A stretch of DNA of 64,000 bases from Anodontia alba (taxonomy: Eukaryota > Mollusca > Bivalvia > Lucinida > Lucinidae): positions 40,854,803-40,918,802 of the forward strand of contig OZ024836.1 of NCBI GenBank assembly GCA_964016985.1, in the 5' to 3' direction. A program made the position numbers and the translations under genes. Every line of letters begins with the position of its first letter. Within the stretch, counting starts at the first letter, position 1. Below the pieces are notes generated by a model. The model was not told the DNA's origin. It saw nothing but the letters and a program-made list of their open reading frames with translations, and did no database searches. This document shows, piece by piece, positions 24,748 through 36,300 of this stretch.

Positions 24748-24815
24748 AATTCCGGGTTCAAAACTGGGACCCTGTGATCGGTGAGCTAACCACTCAGCTA
24801 TCCAGCCGTCCCACC
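24748..24815 (-). repeat. tRNA-like SINE head (2)
   Basis: On the - strand GGGACGGCTGGATAGCTGAG begins a segment with box-A-like TAGCTGAGTGGTTAG and box-B-like GTTTTGAACCC. It has the pattern of a tRNA-derived SINE promoter; cloverleaf pairing is incomplete. Confidence 0.5.
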
Positions 24816-24886
24816 TTTAAAAGAGCTGTTTAAAAGAGCTGGCTTGTACTGCAAGGCAGTACCATTTCGTCACACATATATATATA

Positions 24887-25358
<472 letters not shown>

Positions 25359-25685
25359 TAAAATTTAATGTGCAAACAGTAGAGATAAAGTAGGGCTCAA
25401 AATTTTGAAAAAGTAGGGCAAAATAGGTATTCGAGTCATGCAAAGTAGGGATAGTAAGGACATTCTGAGTGTTTTCAGATGTAGAAAAAGATATAATAAG
25501 CAACAGTGACTTCTCTGAACAAAAAAAAAATACGGCATTACCATGGAAAGGAAATGCCAAAGTAAATATTCCTAAACAGGAGTTACAACTGAATTAAAAT
25601 AAATTATAAAATTTTGCATCGCGGCTGCTCAGATTAAGTTGGTCTGATTTTTACAAGCTCTGGGCAAGCAAGGAAAGAAACTGAA

Positions 25686-26660
25686 TGTGATTTCAGAGCA
25701 CGCTTGACTTCTGAATTCACTGCATGAATTGCGATATAACGTCCCAAGTCAACAATATTTCAGTGGTTTAGAGACATTGCCTCCATTTTTGGGACTTTTA
25801 CCCGACCCGATCACATGAATTAGGATCCTGCTTAAATACTAGCAGCTCTGCCGTGGCGGCTTTAGGCAGCCCATATATTTCGCGGGCCCCGATGGGCGGG
25901 ACCATGCTTACCGAATACTGAAAACTAGTGTATGCCGGTGACAGGTACAACGACAATACACTATCGTTCACTTACTGAAATCCGTTTTATTGCTTCAGGA
26001 TTTATCCTAAATATTTTGACCGTTTGTGCGTTTTTTCTTTGTTTCTTTTTGGTCTGTTTTTTTTATTTTATATTATTTTATTTATTTATTTATTTATTTT
26101 ACTATTTTTTGCGAGTCTACACATTATGAAAGCAAAACAAAAATAAATAAATAAATAAAAATAATTTATAACCCGGTCGAACACATTGTGTCGAAGTTTT
26201 TATCAGATTATCACGTGAAAAGAGCGTAAAGTCCAGTGTTATCTGAAAATCTACATCAAAGTGTACCTTATGCACAAAACGAATCATGCCTAGCTTGTAA
26301 ATAGACAGAGAATGAATAGAAATAAAATTCAAAGTAAACACAAATTTCAAAATGGCGGCGATCGCAAATTTTGTAGTTTAACATCATAAGTCTCGTGATT
26401 CACCACCTTGCAATTGGAGTACTTGGCGTTATTGGCTGTTTGGTTGTTATTATCAACACGACCGCCGTGTCATAAGCCTCTGCCAAATCACGGAACGCTT
26501 ATTGTTTTTCAGGATAAGCACCGAACCACCCAAGCGTTTGCTGGACCATCACATTTTCGGTCACACACATCACTGATCACATAGTTAGTCTATAGTCGTG
26601 CGTCTACACGCTGAACCGCTCCGCGGTTCGGGAATCTACAGTTCCCGTTGGACACACTTA
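25686..26660 (+). repeat. ~745-bp direct repeat, copy II, with ~210-bp insertion
   Basis: Matches copy I on both sides of an extra block at about 25,978-26,189 that is T-rich then A-rich (TTTATTTATTTATTTATTT and AAATAAATAAATAAATAAA, a potential hairpin). Confidence 0.87.
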
Positions 26661-26699
26661 TGATTAAGGAATTGTAGTAACCAATATTGTGCAAATTAT

Positions 26700-27786
26700 T
26701 ATGCCCCCAACTGCGAAGAAGTATTGCTTCTAGTGCGTTCGTCCGTCCGTCCGTTCGTCACGCTATTGATGCATAACATAATATTAGACACGTGCATGCT
26801 ACTGTTTTGAAAGTTATTATATGGATTCCTCATAAAAACAACTGATACGTATTTTTTTCTCGACAGGATTATGCCCCTTTCCTGAATAATTGCCCTTTGA
26901 AAAAATATGAATGCGATCTTGTCAGCAAAGTATCTAAAAAACTATTAACTAGTAAAGCTAGATGAATAGACTGGTAGTGATGAGTAGACGACCTGATTAA
27001 CATTTGATTAAATTTTGAAAAATATTTCATGAGTTATGGCCCTTTGTAATTTGGGCATTTTAACTTTGTCAGCAAAATATCTCAAAAACTGTTAAAGCTA
27101 GAGCCTTGAAACTTGATAAATTGATCGTTAATGATGAGTAGATGACTTGAATAACTTTCGAATAAATTCTGAACAAAAAATGATGAGAAATGCCCTTTGT
27201 AAATTTGGGCATTTTTTTCCTTGTCAGCAAAATATCTCAAAACCTTATAAAGCTAAAGCCTTGAAACTTGTTGAATAGATTGGTAGTGGTAAGTAGATGA
27301 CCTGATTAACTTTAAGATAAATTCTGTACTTCATGAGTTATGGCCCTTTGTAATTTTGGTCTTTTTTACCTTATCAGCAAAATATCTCAAAACCTGTCGG
27401 AGCTAGAGCCTTGAAAGTTGATGAATTGATTGGAAATGACTAGTAAATGACCTGATTAACTTTTGAATAAATTCTGAAAAATATTTCAAGAGTAATGGCC
27501 CTTTGTAAATTTGGACATTTTCCCTTGTCAGCAATATATCTCAAATACTGTTGGAGCTAGAGCCTTAAAAAATGACAAATAGATTGGTAGTAATGAAAAG
27601 GAAGTTGGAGGGGCCTATTGCTTCTGGGCGTGAGTAATGTCCCTTTGTAAGTTTGGGTATTTTCCCTTATCAGCAAAATATCTCAAAACTCTGTTGGAGC
27701 TAGAGCCTCATAATTTGATATATAGATTGGTAGTTTTTTTTTTATCCTGTATTATCTTTAGAGTCAAGCATATGGTTGGGGGCATA
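26700..27786. mobile_element. 1.1-kb element with TATGCCCCCAAC inverted ends and internal tandem units
   Basis: The 12-bp ends TATGCCCCCAAC (26,700-26,711) and GTTGGGGGCATA (27,775-27,786) are perfect inverted repeats. Near the left end is a CGTCCGTCCGTCCGTTCGTC run; the interior is about six diverged units of 160-190 bp with AAAATATCTCAAAA, GCTAGAGCCTTGAAA and ATGGCCCTTTGTAA. No transposase. It looks like a non-autonomous DNA element that has captured or expanded a tandem array. Confidence 0.8.
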
Positions 27787-27810
27787 GTGTTTTACAAACA
27801 CAATTTCTAG

Positions 27811-27905
27811 TTATTATTATAATTATAATTATTATTATAATTATAATTATTATTATCATTATTATCATCATTATTTTTATTATTACTAATATTATTACTA
27901 TTATT
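27811..27905. repeat. ATT/AAT trinucleotide-rich tract
   Basis: TTATTATAATTATAATTATTA-type repeats. Confidence 0.9.
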
Positions 27906-28823
27906 AAATGTAGGAAAAATATGTACAACCACGGACCGTTATTCTAACGCTTCTCTGCGATTTACAGTAATAAGGCGATATGGCGAAAATGTTGTTCCTC
28001 TCATGGATGAGCGTCGAATAAGATTTGTTTGAACGTCCATTTCAGATAGAACTGTACAAATTTGATTTGTGATATCCAAATGCGCTTCAGGGAATAAATA
28101 GAAAACCTACAAATCATTCAAAAGACATAATATAGAGGAAAACAATCTTTCATTAGACAGATATTTTAAACAAGCAAACAAATTTGGATTTTTTCCGCTT
28201 AAAATGGTTACCATCACAAGTTCACAGACAAGGTTATGTACACATATTGATACACTTAAACACGCACGTACAAAAATGCATTTAATGTACAATAAAGGAT
28301 ACGAAAGACATAATATTATAAAACTGTCGATTACAGCAGGTTAAGTATCGTCATCTACCTACAGCCCAGTTTTATAGAAAGGTGTAAAGAAGATGAAATA
28401 TACCTCAAAGCATATATATAAAAAAAAAACAACAAAAAACAAAAAACAAAAAAAACAAACAAAAAACAAAAAAACAAAAAACGATAATTTAGTCAGTCTT
28501 GAAGAGTTCGTGAAGTGCTTTGATCTTATTTGTATTCTGGGATCATAAAATGATTGACGACATGACGTTGCAGATAGTTGCAAAACTGACTTTTTTCTCA
28601 TTATGCACAGTATTCTATCACACATAAATAACGCAACGTTAATGTTCTGCGGAGGTTTAATGAACAATTAGGCTTCGAACAAAAGAACACAGCGGCAATG
28701 TTCTGTCAGTCTTATAGACCTTACTTGACAAGCACTAGATTTTGAACTTACTGGTATTGAGCAGTTCAAGTATACACTCAAGTATTGACTTGCGGCTAGG
28801 TTTTAAGAGCATACATAATAGAT
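27906..28823. other. stretch without gene
   Basis: Contains an A5C-type run at about 28,421-28,480. Open frames on the - strand across it are low-complexity. Confidence 0.5.
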
Positions 28824-28827
28824 TAGT

Positions 28828-29077
28828 TTAACCCATTAGTATACCCCCATTTAAGCATAGCATCCCATAAAAGGGATATTGGTAAATAGCGTAGACCCAG
28901 ATCAGACGCCGCAGAACGCGCTGTCTGATCTGGGTCTACACTGTTTGCATTTAAATTAAGAACTTCTTTTTTTATAAAACATGATATTAATAAAATGTAA
29001 CCAGATACCCTTTATATTGGAAATGGACCAGTCAAAAGAGTGAAAGTAGAAGAATCTATTCGGCATAAATGGGTTAA
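28828..29077. mobile_element. F4 piggyBac-like MITE, copy 1
   Basis: Bounded by TTAA followed by CCCATTA and, at the other end, AATGGG followed by TTAA, the terminal pattern of piggyBac-class elements (TTAA target duplication, CCC..GGG ends). Its centre is a hairpin: GTAGACCCAGATCAGACGCC pairs with TCTGATCTGGGTCTAC. No transposase. Confidence 0.82.
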
Positions 29078-29838
29078 CTATCATAAAGTATTAGTCTTCA
29101 TTTCTTGTCATTTTGTAGTGTTGCGTTCCTTGTTTTTGGACAGTGTAGTAATAAAGATGTCCAGGAAGCGATGCAACCACAGACCACAGCTCAAAAACGA
29201 AACAAAGATAATAAACAAACTGCGAACCTCCTTTTTTCTCCAATGTGATGGCCACTTTGCCAGAAAGGACCCACCAAACAACACAGCCACAGGGTTATGT
29301 CATCTGCAGTGTTGTATAGGTCAGTAAATGAACGATTATTATCAAATGAAAGGACATAGCTACATGGTTATGCTATGTTTATCGTTTAACATGTTATATA
29401 GTGACAGCTTATGTAACACATAGAGGTAAACGCCAGGGGTACAGACACAGGGGTACACTCGGGGATTACACCCACATGTACACACCGGGGTTACATACAC
29501 AGCTACTCTAGCTAGTCTGATTCAGAAAACTTAACGCTTCAGCTGTTTTTAGTTTTGTGAATGTGTTCATTCATTACTATTGCTGGTCACTCCTTTCAGA
29601 ATCGATTTAGCTTCACTACAGCTGATGTTTGTGCCGTAAGGCAGTCGTAAAACAACTCCCCATATTTCATTTGTAGAATTTTCTTTGTTCTGGGATCATT
29701 AAACGTATTCCAGCCGAGGCCTAATTGGCAAACTACCTAGTCTTGTTAAGAAACCATGATGATTTAGCTATTTTTAGTTTTGTGAATTTGCGCAATGCTA
29801 TCTTGGGTTATTACTTTTAGAATCTGTTTCCATGCTAG

Positions 29839-30081
29839 TTAACCCATTTAAAATGATATTAACAAACAGTGTAGACTCTGATCAGACGCCGCAGAACGCG
29901 GTGTAGAACGCGGCGTCAGGTCAGCATATACACTGTTTGCATTAAGTTCAGAAATTAAAAAAAAAAAAAACAACAACAAAAAACATGGTAATAATAAAAA
30001 GTAACCAGATTCCCAAAATATAGGAAATGCACGGATCCAAAGTGTTAAGATAAGAGAATCTTCTCAGCATTAATGGGTTAA
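29839..30081. mobile_element. F4 piggyBac-like MITE, copy 2
   Basis: TTAACCCATTTA at the left and TTAATGGGTTAA at the right; interior collinear with copy 1 (AACAGTGTAGACTCTGATCAG, GTAACCAGATTCCC). The hairpin arm carries a small duplication (GAACGCGGTGTAGAACGCGG). A poly-A run lies at about 29,957. Confidence 0.84.
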
Positions 30082-30233
30082 AATATTGCCAATGTTACAG
30101 GGGTTTTCGTTGTGTGCTACGTTCCGTGTGTATAAATATCTGTATAGGCAAAAGATCAAAATTAATTGGAAATATCCTCGGTCAAGATATGGTTTAACTA
30201 TGTGAGCCATGATGTAGAATACGTACCTTCTGA

Positions 30234-30705
30234 CATGTGCGCCCAGCAAAGATTCAGATCAACCTGCGCATTCACACAGTTTGATCAGAACTTTAATTTG
30301 CCTCATTTTGGATAGCCAGTAATGTTTCCGTTCTGATCCTAATTGTTTGTAAAATGTTCATTGCTTTAGTTGTACACTAATTTATGAATAAATACGATTA
30401 AAAACAATAATGCCAAGTTTCTCCATCCGGACAATGACGACTTAGACTAGTTAAATATATTCCAAGTTGTAATACTCGAAACATTGTGAAGACTGATGCT
30501 TCTCTTGGTTGATATCCGGATGTTTAAACTTGTATAAACAAACAATAGGGACATATTTATTACATGTGACAAAACGATTGTCTTACTGCTCCCAATACTT
30601 TTATCCGGGCAGAGAATTTACTACATGTACAAGTGCATGCGTGCCCAACGAAGACTCAGATCAGCCCACGCAAACGTACAGTCATCTAGAGTCTTCAAAG
30701 GGCAC
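30234..30705. repeat. F3 fragments (two)
   Basis: GTGCGCCCAGCAAAGATTCAG at 30,237 and GTGCCCAACGAAGACTCAG at 30,640 with the usual following GATCAGCC-type block; both are half-palindromes. Confidence 0.65.
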
Positions 30706-32310
30706 TCTCTAGTTAACTATATCAAATCCATACCCATATACGATTCTTATATTCTTTTTAAGGACACTGGAGGATATACTTTGACCCTGCTATATTGAAT
30801 GAACTTCTACACTTTTTTCTCAGAACAACAAGTAGGAACAAAAACAAAGACACGGGCGCCTGATTATCGATGGCTTTAGTCAGGCACATGGTTATTCTAT
30901 TTATTTTTATTTTTTTTTTTTTTGTTTTGTTTTTGTTTTTGTGTGTGTTATGCTTCATATCGCCATTAAACTTTGTACTTTGTTTGGGTGTAAAGTAGTT
31001 ATTCTCAGTATTTTACTGTTATGTTTCATTGACAAAGATATAGGACCCCTAAATGAATTAAACAAGTATTTGTACTTTAGCGCTAAACTTAAGAGCGAGG
31101 TTTTGCTTTAGTAAACTTTGCGAAATGTCTGCCCCTTCCCAACCCGACCTCCGCACCCACTAGCCCTCATCCATGTGGTTTTCTAATGACCGTTCGAATA
31201 CGGTTCCTCGGTCGCCTTTTTAACTTATTCTGTCTTCGTTCGTCTTTTATTGCAACTGTGCTTTTTGGTTTTGCCATTATTTAGTCCTTATATCTTCCCC
31301 TCTTAGTATCTTGTAATAATGCACTTTTTATTGGGCAGTTTCGGCTTACAGAAGTGAGGCTAGTGTAAAGTATGGTGATGTATAGAAAAGGCCCTTGTCA
31401 GTTGTGCATTTTGATCTTCTTCGGTCTTTGTATATACACGTCGATTAATCCACTGAAAATGAACCTTGAGTACTATTTTCTTTGCGTAGATTTCTAAAGG
31501 AAACTTTTTTACTACCTTTTCAATGAAAACCTGACCGATTTGGAACAATAAACATTGAATTGTATATTTGTGGATTTTATCGATGTGTAAATACCTGCGA
31601 AACTCTCACAAGTTTAAACATTCGGATTTTATTCTGTTTTCGAATTACACATCCATAAACTTCATAATAATAGCATTCATTCGAATATTCAAAATTCAAA
31701 ACCTGCATTTTGTCTGCTATCTGCATTTGCCATGGAACAATACGTTCACAAACCTATGTGTACTCGTAATCTATGATATTTAGTAACAGGTCTATATCTA
31801 AATATGGCGTTTCGTTCATCCAAATAATTCAGATAGTTGTTTTTTATTTCTCCGTAGCGGAAGTTTCTAATAAGTACCCAACAGCAAACGTTTTCATAAT
31901 GAAGAAAGAAAATAAGTCATCGGCATACCTATCATATCTACAGCTACAGTCTATGCTGACCATTAAAATCAGTATAGAATACGGAAAAAATAAACGGACA
32001 TTGTCATTTGGCAGATTAAGACATATTGCACAGTACTAAAGATTGTAAGATATAATAACCAACATTAAAAGAAGGATTTGAAAACTACATAGTTCTGAAA
32101 TTTTGACTTATAATGAATACCAAGTAAACACCTGTTTTCATTCGAAAACAGTGGAAAAAGAGTGCTCGTTACAAAGACTTGTTCACGTAGTGGTGAGACA
32201 AGCCAAGGATCTAATATTCTGTGCACAGTTGTCACTATTACTGACCTTGTGTATATCAATATGCACATTATTATAAAGTTACACGCAAAATATTCTACAG
32301 CTATGCAATT
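30706..32310. other. stretch without recognised gene
   Basis: A T-rich run at 30,899-30,940 and AT-rich sequence; the open frames at 31,568 and 31,773 show no domain. Confidence 0.5.
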
Positions 32311-32313
32311 TGC

Positions 32314-32473
32314 ATTCACAGAGTACATTTCTGCAGTAAAATATCATTCACAGAGTACATTTCTGCAGTACAATATCATTCACAGAGTACATTTCTGCAG
32401 TAAAATATCATTCACAGAGTACATTTCTGCAGTACAATATCATTCACAGAGTACATTTCTGCAGTAAAATATC
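32314..32473 (+). repeat. 32-bp minisatellite, 5 units
   Basis: Units start at 32,314, 32,346, 32,378, 32,410 and 32,442: ATTCACAGAGTACATTTCTG then CAGTA[A/C]AATATC. The A and C variants alternate strictly, giving a 64-bp higher-order period. Confidence 0.97.
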
Positions 32474-32499
32474 ATTGCGAAGGGACTCGTTCACGAACC

Positions 32500-32745
32500 T
32501 ACATGCCTAGGTCTGCCCCGAGGTTATAAAACTTTTTTCATGCTCAGATAAGTTGAGCATGAAATTGTCTCTTGTAATATATAAAAAATGAAAATGAATA
32601 TTGTTTGCATTTTCATAAATATTAGCAGATGTTTTTTCATATGCTCAGCTGTACTTGGAAAGAAATGTAAGTAATTTGAGATTTATTTACAGGACAAATT
32701 TCATGCTCAGTTGAGTTGAACATGAAAACGGTTTATACCCTTTGG
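32500..32745. repeat. repeat with TTCATGCTCA palindromes
   Basis: TTCATGCTCAGATAAGTTGAGCATGAAA at 32,538 (parts TTCATGCTCA / TGAGCATGAA), again near 32,638 and 32,699. A related set lies at 34,478-34,620. Confidence 0.65.
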
Positions 32746-32828
32746 CTCTGATCCCGAGTCTGAGCTCCCCTTTTTCCTGATTTAAATGTTGCCCTTTAGT
32801 TGTTTTGATTTATAGTATGTTTTTATAT

Positions 32829-33040
32829 GGGCCACACCAAGCAAAATATGTGCCTTCGAGCACAGACAAAATGTGCGGAATCACATCATTCTGCACATGC
32901 GTCTCACCTGGGCCTTTACTGTTCAATTACACATTTTATTGTATCTAATTATTCTGTTTGCGGACAGCAAAGGCCCTGATCAGACTGATATGAGCCTTCG
33001 TTGTCCGCATATTTTCAAGGACACGGTTTTGCATGACGCG

Positions 33041-33043
<3 letters not shown>
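32829..33043. mobile_element. F2 MITE, complete copy
   Basis: Ends GGGCCACACCAAGCAAAATA and TTTTGCATGACGCGGCC are imperfect inverted repeats; inside are TGTGCCTTCGAGCACA and GTTTGCGGACAGCAAAGGCC. A poly-T tract of about 31 bases follows directly. It lies 165 bp upstream of the TATA box of the shematrin-like gene. Confidence 0.78.
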
Positions 33044-33075
<32 letters not shown>

Positions 33076-33207
33076 GCTTACCTTCATCTAGGTAATCATT
33101 ATCTATAATAGTTATGAATGCAATTTGAATGCAGGTCATGTAGCTACCACAATTCATTGTGATTTAATGGTATTTTGTGGTTTCGCTTGTATGCACAACT
33201 TTAGCCC

Positions 33208-33214
33208 TATAAAA
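33208..33214 (+). promoter_or_regulatory. TATA box of the shematrin-like gene
   Basis: CCCTATAAAAGAG lies 60 bases before the ATG, so transcription would start near 33,238 with a leader of about 30 bases. Position and sequence are canonical. Confidence 0.8.
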
Positions 33215-33267
33215 GAGTCGCATGCCGTCTAGCAGCAGAACAGAAGTGTCGAGTTGCACCAGCCGCC

Positions 33268-33322
33268 ATGGACTGCAAAATCTTCCTGCTGTTGTTCGTG
33301 TGTCTTGTCGGAGTAGCTCAAG
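33268..33322 (+). CDS. exon 1: signal peptide exon
   Basis: Eighteen codons plus one base: Lys at residue 4, hydrophobic core IFLLLFVCLVGV, and A-Q-G before the expected cleavage. Donor is CAAG|GTAACT, phase 1. Confidence 0.85.
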
Positions 33323-36300
33323 GTAACTCTATTTTTTTAGTCTTTCTCTTGGACTATTAAATTGGTACGGCATATGTAAATAATACAGTCACTACAAAGG
33401 TTTTTCGTGAAAAGTAGTCGAATGGAGACTGTGTGGACGAGATGTTTGGTTTGGAATTTTGTTGCACGCTTATACCATGCATGTAATCTCATTATATTGA
33501 GGCAATACGAAACTCTTGCGGATTACTATTATTATTTCTTTGAGAGTTGTTACAATGTAGTAGCGGTAGTAATAGCCGTTGCAGTCGAAGAAGTAGTAAT
33601 GATGGTGGTAGCAGCGGTAATAGTATTTTTGTTGCTAATCTGTATTGTTTGTTAGATGTTTGTTTTTATAACTCTACGAAAACCATTTTAACGTGTTACT
33701 ATGCAATGGTTCTTATTACTGCATCATCCACTTCTGGAAAGAAATAATTTTAGCTAAACCGTGGCACAGAAATAATAGTCTAATTTGGATCAGGTTTAAC
33801 AGGTAATATTTAGATTCCGTTGTACAAATTTAGAACATAACCTATCTAATTAATCGTTTCAACGTAAACATGACCGAATTGGAATTATTAGAAATGAGTA
33901 TCATTTTTTGGATGTGTGAACGGCGGCGATTCACTCATAAACGTAACACAAATTATTTGGACTTTAATCAGTTTGTGAGTGATTTGCCGGTACTTTACAC
34001 GTCAATAAAATCCACGAAAATGAAATTCATTTCTATATTAATTTTTTTTTTCTCTCATTTCATCTGCAATTTTCAAAACAATGTTTCCTAATCAATCAAC
34101 AGCATTCATCAGTTATTTGTTCAACTTATGACCAGATATATGGTGTATTTGATCTTTGACTGTCTACCTAATAAATAGGAAATACTGATTAGTGTCTGAT
34201 AACAGTAGCATTAGACATGAGTTTTTGCCTTTAACATTTTCACGCCTGCGAAACTATTAAAATAAATTGCAAACAATATCGACCCAGATTCGACGGCTCT
34301 TATCACGTCGTTTCATCAGGATTTATGCTGTTTGCGATTTGATGTAAACCCCATTTGCTACAATAGATATGTTTAAATCCAAAGTTGGACAAGTGCATTT
34401 CAGAAACTCAGCTACAAAAGGGTAATGGTAGTCACTATTTAAGTTAGGATAAACATGTTACATGCTACCGTACATCAGGTCTCGTGGTTATAATACTTTC
34501 TTTCATGCTCAACTCAGCTGACTAACAGTTATAAGTTCTTTCTTGCTAATTGTAGCTGAGCATGAACATTTCTTTGCTAATAAATATATAATGCCAACTA
34601 TTTCATGCTCAACTGACCTCGTAGCCTGGTGGGAAAGTGCTTTGAAAGAAATTGTATACCGAGACACTTTTTGTGACTTCCGGTTTGCTTTCCCCTACCC
34701 TAAGACCCTTCTGAAAAGGGTTGTTCGTGTACTCTACAATGAAACAATTCACTCCCACGGGAGTAGACGATTCGCATGAAATGTCAAATCTCGTTTGTTT
34801 TTAAAAATTGAAAACAAACAGCAAACATGGTGGATAATCTAGTGATGTTGCAGTACGTATATATCAATAGTATTTTAACACTGGACTTCGTTCAATAATG
34901 CAGAACACTCACGACAGTTTGCATCTTCTGAGCAATTATAGTGAACCCGTCATAAGTGACCTTCAGTTAGAACGCGGCCTTTATTCTTGTAGACGCGACA
35001 TATAAAATTATTATAGTTATATCAATAATTAGTAATTTTAAAACGAATCAAAATAATAATATCACCGCAGTAAAGATTCCTGTAGTTAAGCAAATTTTGC
35101 TGTGCCTAAAGACGGTTAAAAATCATTTCGCGTATACGCGCTATCGTCTGCTGATATCTGTCACAAATGAATGGAAAGTGTGCAAGAGTGATCTTCGGCC
35201 CTGATATGTATGCAGGATTGTCATTCAGCATGGTTTGGGAGATGCTATACCGCACAGTTCAAGAGTAAACATCCATGAAACAAAATCAACATTATCAACC
35301 AGTGGCAAATAACGTTTATACAACGTTGCATGAACGTCGATGCACCGTCACGACTTTGCATCGACGTTGACACGACGTTGTACAAATTGCATGTACCCGA
35401 ACCAAATAATTTCATTCATAGCCTTATACGAGTATATTTATGTTTGCGACTTTTACTTTACAGTTCATACGTGTAGTTTCAACATTTACGAAAACACCAA
35501 GCTAGTTAATTAGTCGACAATGTAAAAACTGACTCTCGATAGAAATTTAGATAAAAAAAATTATTTTGCAAACCTAACATTTGATGCAACGTCTTAACGT
35601 GAATGGATACACTTTCAGGTGTGTGTGTGTGTGTGGAGGGGGGCGGGGGGGGGGTGGGGGTGAGGGGCGCGGATGCGGGACAAGGGCGAGGCGAAATGGA
35701 CGTGGACCCGTTCTAAAAAGGTTCTACTCTAAAAGGAAAGAATTTGTTTCATATGGGATTACATTCTTTCCCATTTTCGACAGGATCCGGAAATCAATCA
35801 GAAAGTCAGTATTAACTTATTTATGATCCAAAGGTGATATCCCCTCCAAAATATTTATTACTTATCTAAAGGCCTCTGAATCTTCCCCTGTACAGCGAGG
35901 ATATAATTATGAAGTCGTTTCTTCATATATCGGAGATTATGCAGCATTAAGGCAATAAATTATACGCTCGTATTTCAGCTTCATAAATATTATCATAGGC
36001 TGATCAACCAATACATATAATTAAGCATCAGGGCCCAGTTGTTCAAAGCGTCAAGAGCTCGTTAAGGGCCATTTCGTTAACTATTTTAGCGGATTCAATA
36101 TACAATTTTCTTAATTTTTTTGCTGAAAAAATGTGAGTAGCTTGCAAAAGCTACTCACATTTTTTCAGCAAAAAAATTCAGAATATTTGCGTATCACTCG
36201 ATGTAAATTTTAACGAATCGTTAACTAACGACGTCGTTAGCTTTGAACAACTGGGCCCAGATTAATAAGGTACTTTTACCTCCGATCATATAAGGCGGTG

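Noticed and set aside
24571..24815. Functional tRNA genes
   Set aside because: Box A and B are recognisable but acceptor and anticodon stems do not pair well; SINE heads are more likely.
35581..35826. Gly-rich frame (CVCGGGRGGGGGEGRG) in intron 1, considered as another shematrin exon
   Set aside because: It derives from GT and G runs, lacks Tyr/Met repeats, a Cys/basic head and a phase-1 acceptor.
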